Assembly (NCBI RefSeq): GCF_003254625.1
Contig: NZ_QJRJ01000074.1
Location: 124,001-188,000, forward strand
Length of the DNA stretch: 64,000 bases
Origin: Flavobacterium ginsenosidimutans
GTDB lineage: Bacteria > Bacteroidota > Bacteroidia > Flavobacteriales > Flavobacteriaceae
Reading direction: 5' to 3'
Shown: positions 25,835-33,763 of the stretch, piece by piece
Numbering within the stretch: the stretch's first letter is position 1
How the letters are laid out: every line of letters begins with the position of its first letter
Position numbers and translations under genes: made by a program
Notes under the pieces: model-generated
Told to the model about the DNA's origin: nothing
The model's input: the letters and a program-made list of their open reading frames with translations, nothing else
The model's database searches: none

Positions 25835-26248
25835 TTACAAAAAAGATTGAATTGCCAATTCGTAACTTTTAAGTCCGAAGCCTAAAATGACGCCTTTTGC
25901 ATTTCCAGACAAATAAGATTGGTGTCTAAAACTTTCGCGTGCATAAGTATTAGAAATATGAACTTCTATTATAGGAGTTGTAACGGCTTTCATTGCATCG
26001 CCCAAACCAATAGAAGTATGCGTGTATGCGCCTGCATTTAAAATAATTCCGTCAAAAGTGAAACCGCATTCTTGAATTTTACCAATTAATTCGCCTTCAA
26101 TATTACTTTGATAATAAGAAAGTTCAATGTTTGGGAATTTTTGTTTCAACGTTTCAAAATAATCTTCAAAAGTTTGGCTTCCGTAAACTTCTGGTTCACG
26201 TTTGCCTAAAAGATTCAAGTTTGGTCCGTTGATAATGCAGATTTTCAT
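25835..26248 (-). CDS. aroQ: Type II 3-dehydroquinate dehydratase
   Basis: 137 residues, the usual type II length. Shikimate pathway step: 3-dehydroquinate to 3-dehydroshikimate. Family signatures in order: INGPNLNLLGKREPEVYG at the N-terminus (with the catalytic Tyr in its flexible lid), ILNAGAYTHTSIGLGDA, and EVHISNTYARESFRHQSYLS with the catalytic His in VHISN. No other aro gene is adjacent. It is a dodecameric, heat-stable enzyme in other bacteria. Start at the ATG at 26246-26248. Confidence 0.96.
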   Translation of the reverse strand: MKICIINGPNLNLLGKREPEVYGSQTFEDYFETLKQKFPNIELSYYQSNIEGELIGKIQECGFTFDGIILNAGAYTHTSIGLGDAMKAVTTPIIEVHISNTYARESFRHQSYLSGNAKGVILGFGLKSYELAIQSFL

Positions 26249-26321
26249 ATGTATTTTTTTTATTTTGAGGTATTGACATTGCTATTGATTTTTACAATTG
26301 TCATTGTACTTTGTAAAAATA

Positions 26322-26355
26322 AAAAAACCGCACTAATAAATAGAGCGGTTTTTAT
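26322..26355 (-). terminator. Terminator after the 26375 beta-barrel gene
   Basis: aaaaaccgc (26323-26331) pairs with gcggttttt (26345-26353) over a 13-base loop; on the minus strand the stem is followed by a T-run. It lies 20 bases after the stop. Confidence 0.8.
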
Positions 26356-26374
26356 AAAAGTATGTGATATATTT

Positions 26375-26935
26375 TTAGAACATGTATCCAGCTGAAAGTT
26401 GGAATACTGAGTTTTTAAAGTCAGCTTCTTTTGAAATTTCTGTCAAACCTATGCCATAACGAGCTTGAACAAAAAGACCTCCAACAACTTTTAATCCTAA
26501 ACCTGCATTAAGAGAAAAGTCAAATGTTTTTGGATCTGCGACATCAAATTCTTTTTTATTGCTAACAAGGAATGATGCCTGTGGACCAAGCTCTAAGCTA
26601 AGAGATTTAGTCATGTAGATTTTAGCCATTACTGGGATAGCAATATACCCCATTTCATTTTTAAATTCAGAAACAGCATTTTTATAAGTTGCTCCTTGTG
26701 TAGTATATAAAAGCTCTGGCTGAATTGAGAATTTATCTAATAATTTAAGTTCTGCTACAAGACCTGCGTGGTAACTTGTAATACCTTCTTTATCAACAGA
26801 AATTCCATTAAAATCAGAACCTCCAGTTTGATTCGCAAAGTTAACCCCTGCTTTAACCCCGATTTGTACAAATTGTGCGTTTACTGCCGCCGATGTCGCA
26901 ATAAACATAACAGCTGCTAAAATTATTTTTTTCAT
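26375..26935 (-). CDS. Outer-membrane beta-barrel protein (PorT-like)
   Basis: 186 residues with a signal peptide (1-20, ending AVNAQ) and an eight-strand-type barrel (OMP_b-brl_2 pattern): FVQIGVKAGVNFANQTG, YHAGLVAELKLLDKFSIQPELLYTTQG, YIAIPVMAKIYMTKSLSLELGPQASFL, ending in FQLSAGYMF with the C-terminal aromatic required for barrel insertion. It is closely similar to the plus-strand gene at 27942. Function unknown. A TAGTTTTG element (26979-26986) lies upstream. With the next two genes it forms a group of three small barrels. Confidence 0.88.
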   Translation of the reverse strand: MKKIILAAVMFIATSAAVNAQFVQIGVKAGVNFANQTGGSDFNGISVDKEGITSYHAGLVAELKLLDKFSIQPELLYTTQGATYKNAVSEFKNEMGYIAIPVMAKIYMTKSLSLELGPQASFLVSNKKEFDVADPKTFDFSLNAGLGLKVVGGLFVQARYGIGLTEISKEADFKNSVFQLSAGYMF

Positions 26936-27225
26936 AAAAAGGTTTTTAAAATTGGTATTTTAAATGTTATCTAAAGTTCAAAACTACATATTTAGGATTT
27001 TATTGCATTATATTTTGGATTAAATAATTACTAAAATTCCCACTCAAATGCGATTTTTAAGCGAAAAAAGCTACTAATTATATTTTAAAATTCTGATTAT
27101 CAGTCTTGTTTTTCGTAATTTTTTTCTGTCTTATTTTAATACTTTTTGAACTTATTGGGGAGTAATTTTTGTAGTCCTAATCTTAGTTTTGTAAATATTA
27201 AATCAAATTAATATTTAAAAAAATT

Positions 27226-27732
27226 ATGAAAAAAATTGTTTTAGCTGCTATTGCAGTATTGACTTTCGGATGGGCAAATGCTCAAGAACAAACTGCAAAA
27301 GGCAAATGGTTAATTGAAGCTAATACTGGTTTTGGTGCTGGTGTTGGAAGTACTAGTTTTGGTTTAGCATCATCAGATGGCGAAACTCAATGGAACATTG
27401 GGGCAGAAGGAGGATATTTTGTAGCTGATAATCTAGCAGTGAAAGTTGGTTTAGGATATGGTGACGAAGGTCACGATTCTAGCACTTTTGCTTATAAACT
27501 TGGAGCTAAATATTATGTAGCAAATAAATTTCCACTAGAAGTTTCTTATAATGGTGTTAGCTACAAAGGGGCTGATGAAAATCCATCTTATTTGGGATTG
27601 CAAGGAGGTTATGCTTGGTTTGTTGGAAAAAATGTTTCTGTTGAACCAGGAGTTCGCTATAATGTTTCATTAAATGACGATTATTATAAGAGTGCATTCC
27701 AATTCAACATTGGTTTCGCTTTACACTTCTAA
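27226..27732 (+). CDS. Small outer-membrane beta-barrel protein
   Basis: 168 residues. Signal peptide (1-19, ending GWANAQ), then a glycine-rich barrel with alternating aromatic/hydrophobic strands (WNIGAEGGYFVADNLAVKVGLGYG, YYVANKFPLEVSYNGVSY, GGYAWFVGKNVSVEPGVRYN), ending FQFNIGFALHF. It is an OmpW/OMP_b-brl-like fold and not a porin of known substrate. A TAGTTTTG element (27184-27191) precedes it, and its own terminator follows. It is divergent from the 26375 barrel gene. Confidence 0.87.
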   Translation: MKKIVLAAIAVLTFGWANAQEQTAKGKWLIEANTGFGAGVGSTSFGLASSDGETQWNIGAEGGYFVADNLAVKVGLGYGDEGHDSSTFAYKLGAKYYVANKFPLEVSYNGVSYKGADENPSYLGLQGGYAWFVGKNVSVEPGVRYNVSLNDDYYKSAFQFNIGFALHF

Positions 27733-27762
27733 GATTTAGTTAATAAAAAGTGTTTTTTGAAT

Positions 27763-27794
27763 GCCTCTTCAGTAAAATGAAGAGGCTTTTTTTA
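27763..27794 (+). terminator. Terminator of the 27226 gene
   Basis: gcctcttca (27763-27771) pairs with tgaagaggc (27779-27787), then seven T. Confidence 0.88.
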
Positions 27795-27941
27795 TGTTGA
27801 TAATTCTAATTTTTAAATGGGCTTAATTTAAAATTAACAATTAGGGTATTATTTACTATTTTATTTGTTAAATTCCTAATATAGATTTGTGAAGAAAATT
27901 TTTATATTTGATCTAATTAATTTAACCCAAAACAAATTAGA

Positions 27942-28523
27942 ATGAAAAAAATTATCTTATCTGCCATTGCAATTATGGCTTTTGCATTTACAAATGCACA
28001 GCAAACAAGATTTGGAGTAAAAGGAGGTCTTAATATTTCAAGTATTGTTGGTGGTGATGTGAGAGATGCTAATGCGTTAGTAGGATTTCACATTGGTGGT
28101 TTAGCTGAAATCCATGTAGTAGAAAAGTTTTATATTCAACCAGAGGTTTTGTTTTCTACACAAGGAGCGAAATTTGATAATGGTTTTGGAAATGATTTAG
28201 ATATAAAATTAAACTATTTAAATATTCCTGTTCTGGCAAAATATTATATCGTTGATAAAAGATTTAGCGTAGAAGCTGGTCCGCAACTTGGTTTTTTGTT
28301 GTCAGAAAAATGGGATAATTCTGATTTTGACGGTGATGCGAAATCAGTAGATTTTGGTTTTAACTTTGGAGCAGGTTATAGTTTTACTGATAATTTTTCA
28401 GTTGGTCTTCGTTATACGGTGGGATTATCTCCTATTTGGGATGATAATATTGATGACTCAGGAGATTTGTATGATAGTGCAAAAAATGGTAATTTCCAGA
28501 TTTCTGCAGCATATAAATTCTAA
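27942..28523 (+). CDS. Outer-membrane beta-barrel protein (PorT-like)
   Basis: 193 residues. Signal peptide (1-19, ending FTNAQ) and the same barrel layout as the 26375 protein: RFGVKGGLNISSIVGGD, HIGGLAEIHVVEKFYIQPEVLFSTQGAKF, YLNIPVLAKYYIVDKRFSVEAGPQLGFLL, ending FQISAAYKF. The close resemblance of the two suggests an old duplication, now in opposite orientations and separated by the 27226 gene. TATATTTG at 27903-27910 is the likely -7 box. Function unknown. Confidence 0.88.
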   Translation: MKKIILSAIAIMAFAFTNAQQTRFGVKGGLNISSIVGGDVRDANALVGFHIGGLAEIHVVEKFYIQPEVLFSTQGAKFDNGFGNDLDIKLNYLNIPVLAKYYIVDKRFSVEAGPQLGFLLSEKWDNSDFDGDAKSVDFGFNFGAGYSFTDNFSVGLRYTVGLSPIWDDNIDDSGDLYDSAKNGNFQISAAYKF

Positions 28524-28545
28524 TCTGAATTTTTAAAATATTTCA

Positions 28546-28577
28546 AAAACCTTCCCTAAACCAGGAAGGTTTTTTTA
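28546..28577 (+). terminator. Terminator of the 27942 gene
   Basis: accttcc (28549-28555) pairs with ggaaggt (28564-28570), followed by seven T. Confidence 0.85.
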
Positions 28578-28604
28578 TGCCAAAAAATCACTTACTTTGT
28601 AGAT

Positions 28605-29501
28605 ATGAATTGGAGCAGATATATAAAAGATTATCAGTCCTATTTAAGGATTGAGAGAGGTTTGTCTAAAAATACAATCGAAAATTACGGCTTTGATATT
28701 GAGCGTTTATGTCTTTTTTTAGAAACCAATCAAATAGATGTTTCTCCAATAAAAATTTCTGATGAAACGTTACAGCAATTTATTTATTCGGTAGCTAAAG
28801 AGGTAAATCCGAGATCTCAGGCAAGGATAATTTCTGGATTAAAAAGTTTTTTTAATTATTTGGTTTTTGAAGATTACAGAAACGACAATCCTTTAGAATT
28901 AATCGAAGCACCAAAAACGGGCCGAAAATTGCCTGATACTTTATCGCTTCAGGAAATTGATACTTTGATTGAAACAATTGATCTAAGCACCAATGAAGGT
29001 GAACGAAACCGCGCAATGCTCGAAACCTTATATGGCTGCGGACTTCGTGTTTCTGAATTAATTTCGCTCAAAATCTCTGATCTGTTTTTTGATGAAGGTT
29101 TTATTAAAATAACGGGTAAAGGAAATAAAGAACGCTTTGTTCCAATTGGTTCTTTAACTCAAAAATATATTGATATTTATCGAAATGCAGTGCGTATTAA
29201 TTTGAATATTAAAAAAGGAGCCGAAGATACTTTGTTTTTAAATCGAAGAGGAAATCAATTAACTCGAGCTATGGTTTTTACGATCATTAAAGATCTTGCT
29301 CAAAAAGTAGGATTGAAAAAAAATATCAGTCCACATACACTTCGTCACTCTTTTGCAACACACTTATTAGAAAACGGAGCAGATCTCAGATCAATTCAGT
29401 TAATGCTTGGGCATGAGTCTATTACAACTACAGAAATCTATGTTCATTTGGATAGACGTTTTTTAAAAGAAGTGATGCATAGTTTTCATCCAAGAAAATA
29501 A
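28605..29501 (+). CDS. xerD: Site-specific tyrosine recombinase XerD
   Basis: 298 residues, the standard XerC/D length. N-terminal SAM-like domain (about 1-90) and a catalytic domain with the complete set: Arg148 (GLRVSEL), Lys in GKGNKER, His244 and Arg247 (HTLRHSFATHLLENG), His270 (MLGHESITTTE) and nucleophile Tyr279 (IYVHLD). It resolves chromosome dimers at dif together with FtsK. It is a housekeeping enzyme: no attachment site or mobile cargo is next to it. XerC versus XerD is judged by overall likeness only. Confidence 0.92.
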   Translation: MNWSRYIKDYQSYLRIERGLSKNTIENYGFDIERLCLFLETNQIDVSPIKISDETLQQFIYSVAKEVNPRSQARIISGLKSFFNYLVFEDYRNDNPLELIEAPKTGRKLPDTLSLQEIDTLIETIDLSTNEGERNRAMLETLYGCGLRVSELISLKISDLFFDEGFIKITGKGNKERFVPIGSLTQKYIDIYRNAVRINLNIKKGAEDTLFLNRRGNQLTRAMVFTIIKDLAQKVGLKKNISPHTLRHSFATHLLENGADLRSIQLMLGHESITTTEIYVHLDRRFLKEVMHSFHPRK

Positions 29502-29651
29502 TTTTTTGGAATTTTATATTTATTATTGCAAAAATTAATATATTGTGTTAAAATATTGTTGCAATAAAAACAAAAAAGCATAATGTTGTGATTTTTCTCT
29601 CTTTTTTGAAGTGAAAGCTTAGGATTTTTTATTTACATAAAAAGGTAGTAT

Positions 29652-31172
29652 ATGGTTTTTGATTTATATGGGAATGAAGATTGCTTAGAGGTAAATAATT
29701 TTTATAAGAAATTGTTAGCCGAAATGCCCGACTTACTTTTTCAGTTTGTTATCGATGCTGATAATAATTACTCGTTTCCTTTAATAAGTAAATCGGCAGA
29801 TGAAATATTTGAACTTTCTGAAGTAGATTTTAATAATGATATTAAGCTTATAGTTTACGATAGAATTGTGCCACAGGATCGTGAACTTTTTTTTCAATCT
29901 TTAATCAAAGCCAGAAAAGAAATAAAACCTTGGGAAATTGAGTTTAGAGCTACTCTTCCTCAAAAAGGAATTCGCTGGTTTAAAATATCTTCCAAAACAG
30001 AATCAGGAATAAATGGAAATGTAATTTTTTATGGTCACGTTTCGGATATCACAGAATTAAAAGATAAAGAAGAAAAACTAAGAATATCCGAAGAACGTTT
30101 TCAATTTGCACTCGATGCTTCAACTGTTGGTATTTGGGATTGGGATATGGTTACAAATAGCGTTTTTTACTCTTCTTTATCTCTTAAAATTTTGGAGCTT
30201 GACTCTGCAGATATTTTTGATGATCCTGAACGCTGGGATAAAATTGTGCATCCAGATGATCTTCCAAAATATTATTCGGATATCCATGAGCATTTTGATA
30301 ATAAAATCCCATATTATGAAAACTATCATCGAGTAATGACGTCGAGTGGTAATTATAAATGGATTTTAGATCGTGGAAAAGTAATTAAACGTGATGAAAA
30401 TGGAAAACCATTACGTGTGATTGGAACTCATACAGATGTTTCGGCTCAAAAAGAAAAAGAACTTGAGCTTATGAAAACCATGAAATTATATAGTGATCAA
30501 AATAGCCGTTTATTGAACTTTTCGCATATTGTTTCTCATAATTTAAATACGCAAGCGGGAAATATAAAATCGATTTTAGATTTTATTGATGCTGATGTTA
30601 ATAGACAAACTGTAGAAGAAATGCTGGAACATTTGCGTACTGTTTCCAATGATTTGAATGAAACCATTTCAAATCTTACGCAAATTGTAAAAACGCAAAG
30701 TAATATCAATATTGCAGTAGTTCCCTTAAAGCTTTGCGAGTATATCGAAAAAACTATTTCGACAATTAAAGGATATGATAAACAGCGAAATGTAACCATT
30801 GTAAATAACGTTCCGAAGTATCTGACGATTAATTTTAATCCTGCGTACATGGAAAGTGTTTTGTTGAATTTTACGACAAATGCGATTAAATATGCGCATC
30901 CAGATCGAGATCCAGTAATTACTTTTGATTTTGCAATTGAGCGTGAAGGTTATAAATCTCTTAAGATTACAGATAACGGTCTCGGAATTGATTTAAAAGT
31001 TTATGGTGATTTATTATTTGGAATGTATAAAACCTTTCATAAACACGAGGAAGCCCGAGGTATTGGATTATATATTACCAGAAATCAAATTGAAGCGATG
31101 AAAGGAACAGTTGAAGTGGAAAGTGAAGTAGGAGTGGGAACAAGCTTTAAAATCGTTTTTAATGATATGTAA
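29652..31172 (+). CDS. Orphan cytoplasmic PAS sensor histidine kinase
   Basis: 506 residues with no membrane segment. Two PAS domains (about 15-135 and 150-285; the second has WDWDMVTNSVFYS and WILDRGKVIKRDENGKP, the PAS_3/PAC pattern), then a dimerisation helix with phospho-acceptor His296 in FSHIVSHNLNTQAGNI, and an ATPase domain with N-box NFTTNAIKYAHP, G1 DNGLGIDL and G2 ARGIGLYITRNQIEAM. This is the HisKA-variant family common in Flavobacterium. No response regulator is adjacent, so the partner must be elsewhere. The ligand for the PAS domains is unknown. Confidence 0.92.
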   Translation: MVFDLYGNEDCLEVNNFYKKLLAEMPDLLFQFVIDADNNYSFPLISKSADEIFELSEVDFNNDIKLIVYDRIVPQDRELFFQSLIKARKEIKPWEIEFRATLPQKGIRWFKISSKTESGINGNVIFYGHVSDITELKDKEEKLRISEERFQFALDASTVGIWDWDMVTNSVFYSSLSLKILELDSADIFDDPERWDKIVHPDDLPKYYSDIHEHFDNKIPYYENYHRVMTSSGNYKWILDRGKVIKRDENGKPLRVIGTHTDVSAQKEKELELMKTMKLYSDQNSRLLNFSHIVSHNLNTQAGNIKSILDFIDADVNRQTVEEMLEHLRTVSNDLNETISNLTQIVKTQSNINIAVVPLKLCEYIEKTISTIKGYDKQRNVTIVNNVPKYLTINFNPAYMESVLLNFTTNAIKYAHPDRDPVITFDFAIEREGYKSLKITDNGLGIDLKVYGDLLFGMYKTFHKHEEARGIGLYITRNQIEAMKGTVEVESEVGVGTSFKIVFNDM

Positions 31173-31185
31173 AATTTAAACATAA

Positions 31186-31218
31186 ATAAAAAAGGCTGTC
31201 AATTGACAGCCTTTTTTA
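31186..31218. terminator. Bidirectional terminator between histidine kinase and rny
   Basis: A nearly perfect palindrome: aaaaaaggctgtcaa / ttgacagcctttttt centred near 31201. It has A-runs on one side and T-runs on the other, so it can end transcripts from both convergent genes. Confidence 0.9.
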
Positions 31219-31234
31219 TTTATGTTTCCTTAGA

Positions 31235-32794
31235 TTATTTAGCAATATTTACAGCTCTTGTTTCTCTAATAACTGTAACTTTTACCTGTCCAGGATAAGT
31301 CATTTCTGTTTGAATTTTTTGTGAAATCTCAAAAGATAAGTTTGCTGCATTGTCATCAGAAACTTTTTCGCTTTCTACAATTACACGAAGTTCTCTACCA
31401 GCTTGAATGGCATATGCATTTTTAACTCCGCTGAATCCGTAAGCTACATCTTCAAGATCTTTCAAACGCTGGATGTAAGAATCTAAAACTTGACGTCTAG
31501 CGCCTGGTCTTGCTCCAGAAATAGCATCACAAACTTGAATAATTGGGGACAATAAAGATTTCATTTCAATCTCATCGTGGTGCGCTCCAATTGCGTTGCA
31601 AACTTCTTCTTTTTCACCGTATTTCTCAGCCCATTGCATACCTAAAAGTGCGTGTGGTAAATCACTCTCTGTGTCTGGCACTTTTCCAATATCGTGTAAT
31701 AAACCGGCTCTTTTAGCTAGTTTTACATTTAATCCTAATTCTGCAGCCATGATACCGCAAAGTTTAGAAACCTCTCTTGAGTGCTGTAATAAGTTTTGTC
31801 CGTAAGAAGAACGGTATTTCATTCTACCTACCACTTTAATCAATTCTGGGTGTAAACCGTGAATTCCTAAGTCGATTACAGTACGTTTTCCAACTTCAAT
31901 AATTTCGTCATCGATTTGTTTTGCTGTTTTAGCAACAACTTCTTCAATTCTTGCAGGGTGAATACGTCCGTCAGTTACTAATTTGTGTAAAGACAAACGA
32001 GCAATTTCTCTACGAACAGGATCAAAACAAGAAAGAATGATAGCTTCTGGTGTATCATCAACAATGATTTCAACTCCAGTTGCAGCTTCAAGAGCTCTAA
32101 TGTTTCGACCTTCACGACCGATAATTCTACCTTTTACATCGTCAGATTCGATATTGAAAACAGAAACGCAGTTTTCAACAGCTTCTTCAGTTCCAACTCT
32201 TTGAATTGTGTTGATGATGATTTTTTTAGCTTCTTGCTGTGCAGTAAGTTTTGCCTCTTCAATAGTTTCTTGAATATGAGACATCGCTTTGGTTTTAGCT
32301 TCAGCTTTTAAACCTTCAACCAATTGCTCTTTTGCTTCTTCAGCAGAAAGTCCAGAAATTACTTCTAATTGCTGTAATTGGCTTTTGTGAAGTTTGTCAA
32401 CTTCAGCTTGTTTTTTGTCTAAAACTTCAATTTTGTTATTGTATTCAGCCGTTTTAGCTTCAAACTCGTCATTTACTTTTTTAGCTTTTGAAAGTTCGTT
32501 CGAAACTTGAGATTCTTTATCACGTACGCGTTTTTCTACTTCAGCAACTTTTTTATCTCTTGCTAAAATAACTTGTTCGTGTTCAGATTTAAGTTCGATA
32601 AAACGTTCTTTTGCTTGAAGAATTTTATCTTTTTTAATATTTTCAGCTTCTAAATTAGCATCTTTCAAAATTGAAGCAGCTTCTTTTTTAGCATTTTTGA
32701 TTAGGTTTGAAATATTACTTTTCTCGATAATTTTAGCTATTGCAAATCCCGCCGCAATACCTACAATACCAATAATGATCGTTATGATGTCCAT
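31235..32794 (-). CDS. rny: Ribonuclease Y
   Basis: 519 residues. One N-terminal membrane helix (about 3-22), a long charged coiled coil (about 25-200), a KH domain (about 205-270, with [19 protein letters not shown]) and an HD domain (about 335-430, with [10 protein letters not shown]). It is a membrane-anchored endoribonuclease that begins mRNA decay. Length and order match Bacillus RNase Y. The 6S RNA gene and zapA lie upstream on the same strand. Confidence 0.97.
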   Translation of the reverse strand: MDIITIIIGIVGIAAGFAIAKIIEKSNISNLIKNAKKEAASILKDANLEAENIKKDKILQAKERFIELKSEHEQVILARDKKVAEVEKRVRDKESQVSNELSKAKKVNDEFEAKTAEYNNKIEVLDKKQAEVDKLHKSQLQQLEVISGLSAEEAKEQLVEGLKAEAKTKAMSHIQETIEEAKLTAQQEAKKIIINTIQRVGTEEAVENCVSVFNIESDDVKGRIIGREGRNIRALEAATGVEIIVDDTPEAIILSCFDPVRREIARLSLHKLVTDGRIHPARIEEVVAKTAKQIDDEIIEVGKRTVIDLGIHGLHPELIKVVGRMKYRSSYGQNLLQHSREVSKLCGIMAAELGLNVKLAKRAGLLHDIGKVPDTESDLPHALLGMQWAEKYGEKEEVCNAIGAHHDEIEMKSLLSPIIQVCDAISGARPGARRQVLDSYIQRLKDLEDVAYGFSGVKNAYAIQAGRELRVIVESEKVSDDNAANLSFEISQKIQTEMTYPGQVKVTVIRETRAVNIAK

Positions 32795-32814
32795 GTTTGT
32801 TAGGGTTTATATAT

Positions 32815-32978
32815 AAAAAAAGCCTACATTAATTGCTTGTATAAACTCGTAAAGACAAGTTTTGAGCTAACTCACTGTTCAAGTTTCCCAGCCAAAAGGA
32901 GGGCATACTATAGTAGCGACGATTTGCTCATTCTAAATTGTTAGTGTTGAGTTTACCAATTGTGAACTAATGTAGGCA
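32815..32978 (-). ncRNA. ssrS: 6S RNA (Bacteroidota type)
   Basis: About 160 bases between zapA and rny, an arrangement where 6S RNA is expected (next to zapA in many bacteria). On the minus strand the 5' end gcctacatta (32977-32968) pairs with the 3' end taatgtaggc (32831-32822), followed by a T-run (plus-strand A-run 32815-32821) that makes the closing stem a terminator. The interior is a long imperfect hairpin with a central bubble, as in 6S RNA that mimics an open promoter. No ORF inside. Assignment rests on position and secondary structure; I could not run a covariance model. Confidence 0.78.
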
Positions 32979-33003
32979 GTATCTTAGTTTCTGTAAAGAA
33001 CGT

Positions 33004-33297
33004 TTATTTTTCGAGATATTGATCTAAAAGCGTATTTAATCTTTTAATTCTTTCGATAGTCTCTTCTCCATCGATTGCGTTATCAATTTGTTTTTGTTCA
33101 ACTTGCGATGCGAATTGTAATGCGCACATTGCTAGAACATCTTGTTTGTCGCGAACAGCGTAATTTTCTTCGAATTGCTTTATCATGGCATCAATTTTTT
33201 TTGAAGCACTTCTAAGTCCTTCTTCTTGAGCGGGTTCAACCGTAAGTGGGTAAACGCGATCGGCAATTGATATTTTAATTTTAAGCTTTCCGTCCAT
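33004..33297 (-). CDS. zapA: Cell division protein ZapA
   Basis: 97 residues. The N-terminal globular part (KIKISIADRVYPLTVEPAQEEGLRSASKKIDAMI) and a C-terminal coiled coil (about 55-97) are the ZapA pattern. ZapA binds and cross-links FtsZ filaments at the division ring. The gene starts 4 bases after the coiled-coil gene at 33302-33592, so they are one operon, with 6S RNA directly downstream. Confidence 0.9.
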   Translation of the reverse strand: MDGKLKIKISIADRVYPLTVEPAQEEGLRSASKKIDAMIKQFEENYAVRDKQDVLAMCALQFASQVEQKQIDNAIDGEETIERIKRLNTLLDQYLEK

Positions 33298-33301
33298 ATT
33301 A

Positions 33302-33592
33302 CTAATCTGATAATTGTGCTATACAGTAATCAATTTCGCGAATTAATGAATTTATTTTAAGCTTTGTCTCTCTCTTGTTATTGTCGCTGCCGAGCAACGA
33401 ATTGGCTATCTTAAGTGTTTCATTTTGCTTTTTCAAAGCCTCCATTTCCTCAGATTGTTTCTGGATAATTTGCGCAGCTTTGGCTAATTCTAATCGTAAT
33501 ACTTGATTGTTTTTCTCCAAGCCTTTTGATTTTTCAAAAAGCTTTTCGACTTTATATTCAAGAGTATCAATTATTTCGGCAATTACACTCAT
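33302..33592 (-). CDS. Coiled-coil protein upstream of zapA
   Basis: 96 residues, no signal peptide. Nearly the whole length (about 5-70) is a heptad-patterned coiled coil (EIIDTLEYKVEKLFEKSKGLEKNNQVLRLEL), ending in a short helical tail (KINSLIREIDYCIAQLSD). Size and neighbours resemble ZapB or a similar FtsZ-ring accessory, but the sequence is too low in complexity to prove homology. Four bases separate it from zapA. Some databases call such proteins phenylalanyl-tRNA synthetase subunits in error. Confidence 0.75.
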   Translation of the reverse strand: MSVIAEIIDTLEYKVEKLFEKSKGLEKNNQVLRLELAKAAQIIQKQSEEMEALKKQNETLKIANSLLGSDNNKRETKLKINSLIREIDYCIAQLSD

Positions 33593-33620
33593 TATACATC
33601 CTATTCATTACTTAATCCTA

Positions 33621-33650
33621 CAAAGTTAATATTCCTTTTTATTAATGCAA
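33621..33650 (-). promoter_or_regulatory. Promoter of the coiled-coil/zapA operon
   Basis: On the minus strand TTG (33648-33650), a 19-base spacer, then TAACTTTG (33621-33628). Transcription would start about 23 bases upstream of the 33592 start codon. Confidence 0.68.
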
Positions 33651-33763
33651 TTTTTTATCGATTTTTTTACATTAAAATAGATAAATAAGTGTATTTCAAT
33701 TAATTGTGTTTTTGAAGCTTTTTTCTTGCTTTTATTGGTTTATTTTTCGTTATCTTAGCAAAA

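Noticed and set aside
26375..28523. Three small beta-barrels as one operon
   Set aside because: The first is on the opposite strand and the other two are separated by a clear terminator.
28605..29501. Tyrosine recombinase considered as integrase of an island
   Set aside because: Length and motifs are those of XerC/D; no tRNA end, direct repeats or mobile cargo adjoin it.
32815..32978. The same stretch read as tmRNA or SRP RNA
   Set aside because: No tRNA-like ends or tag frame, and no SRP GGAA/tetraloop domain; position and closed stem favour 6S.
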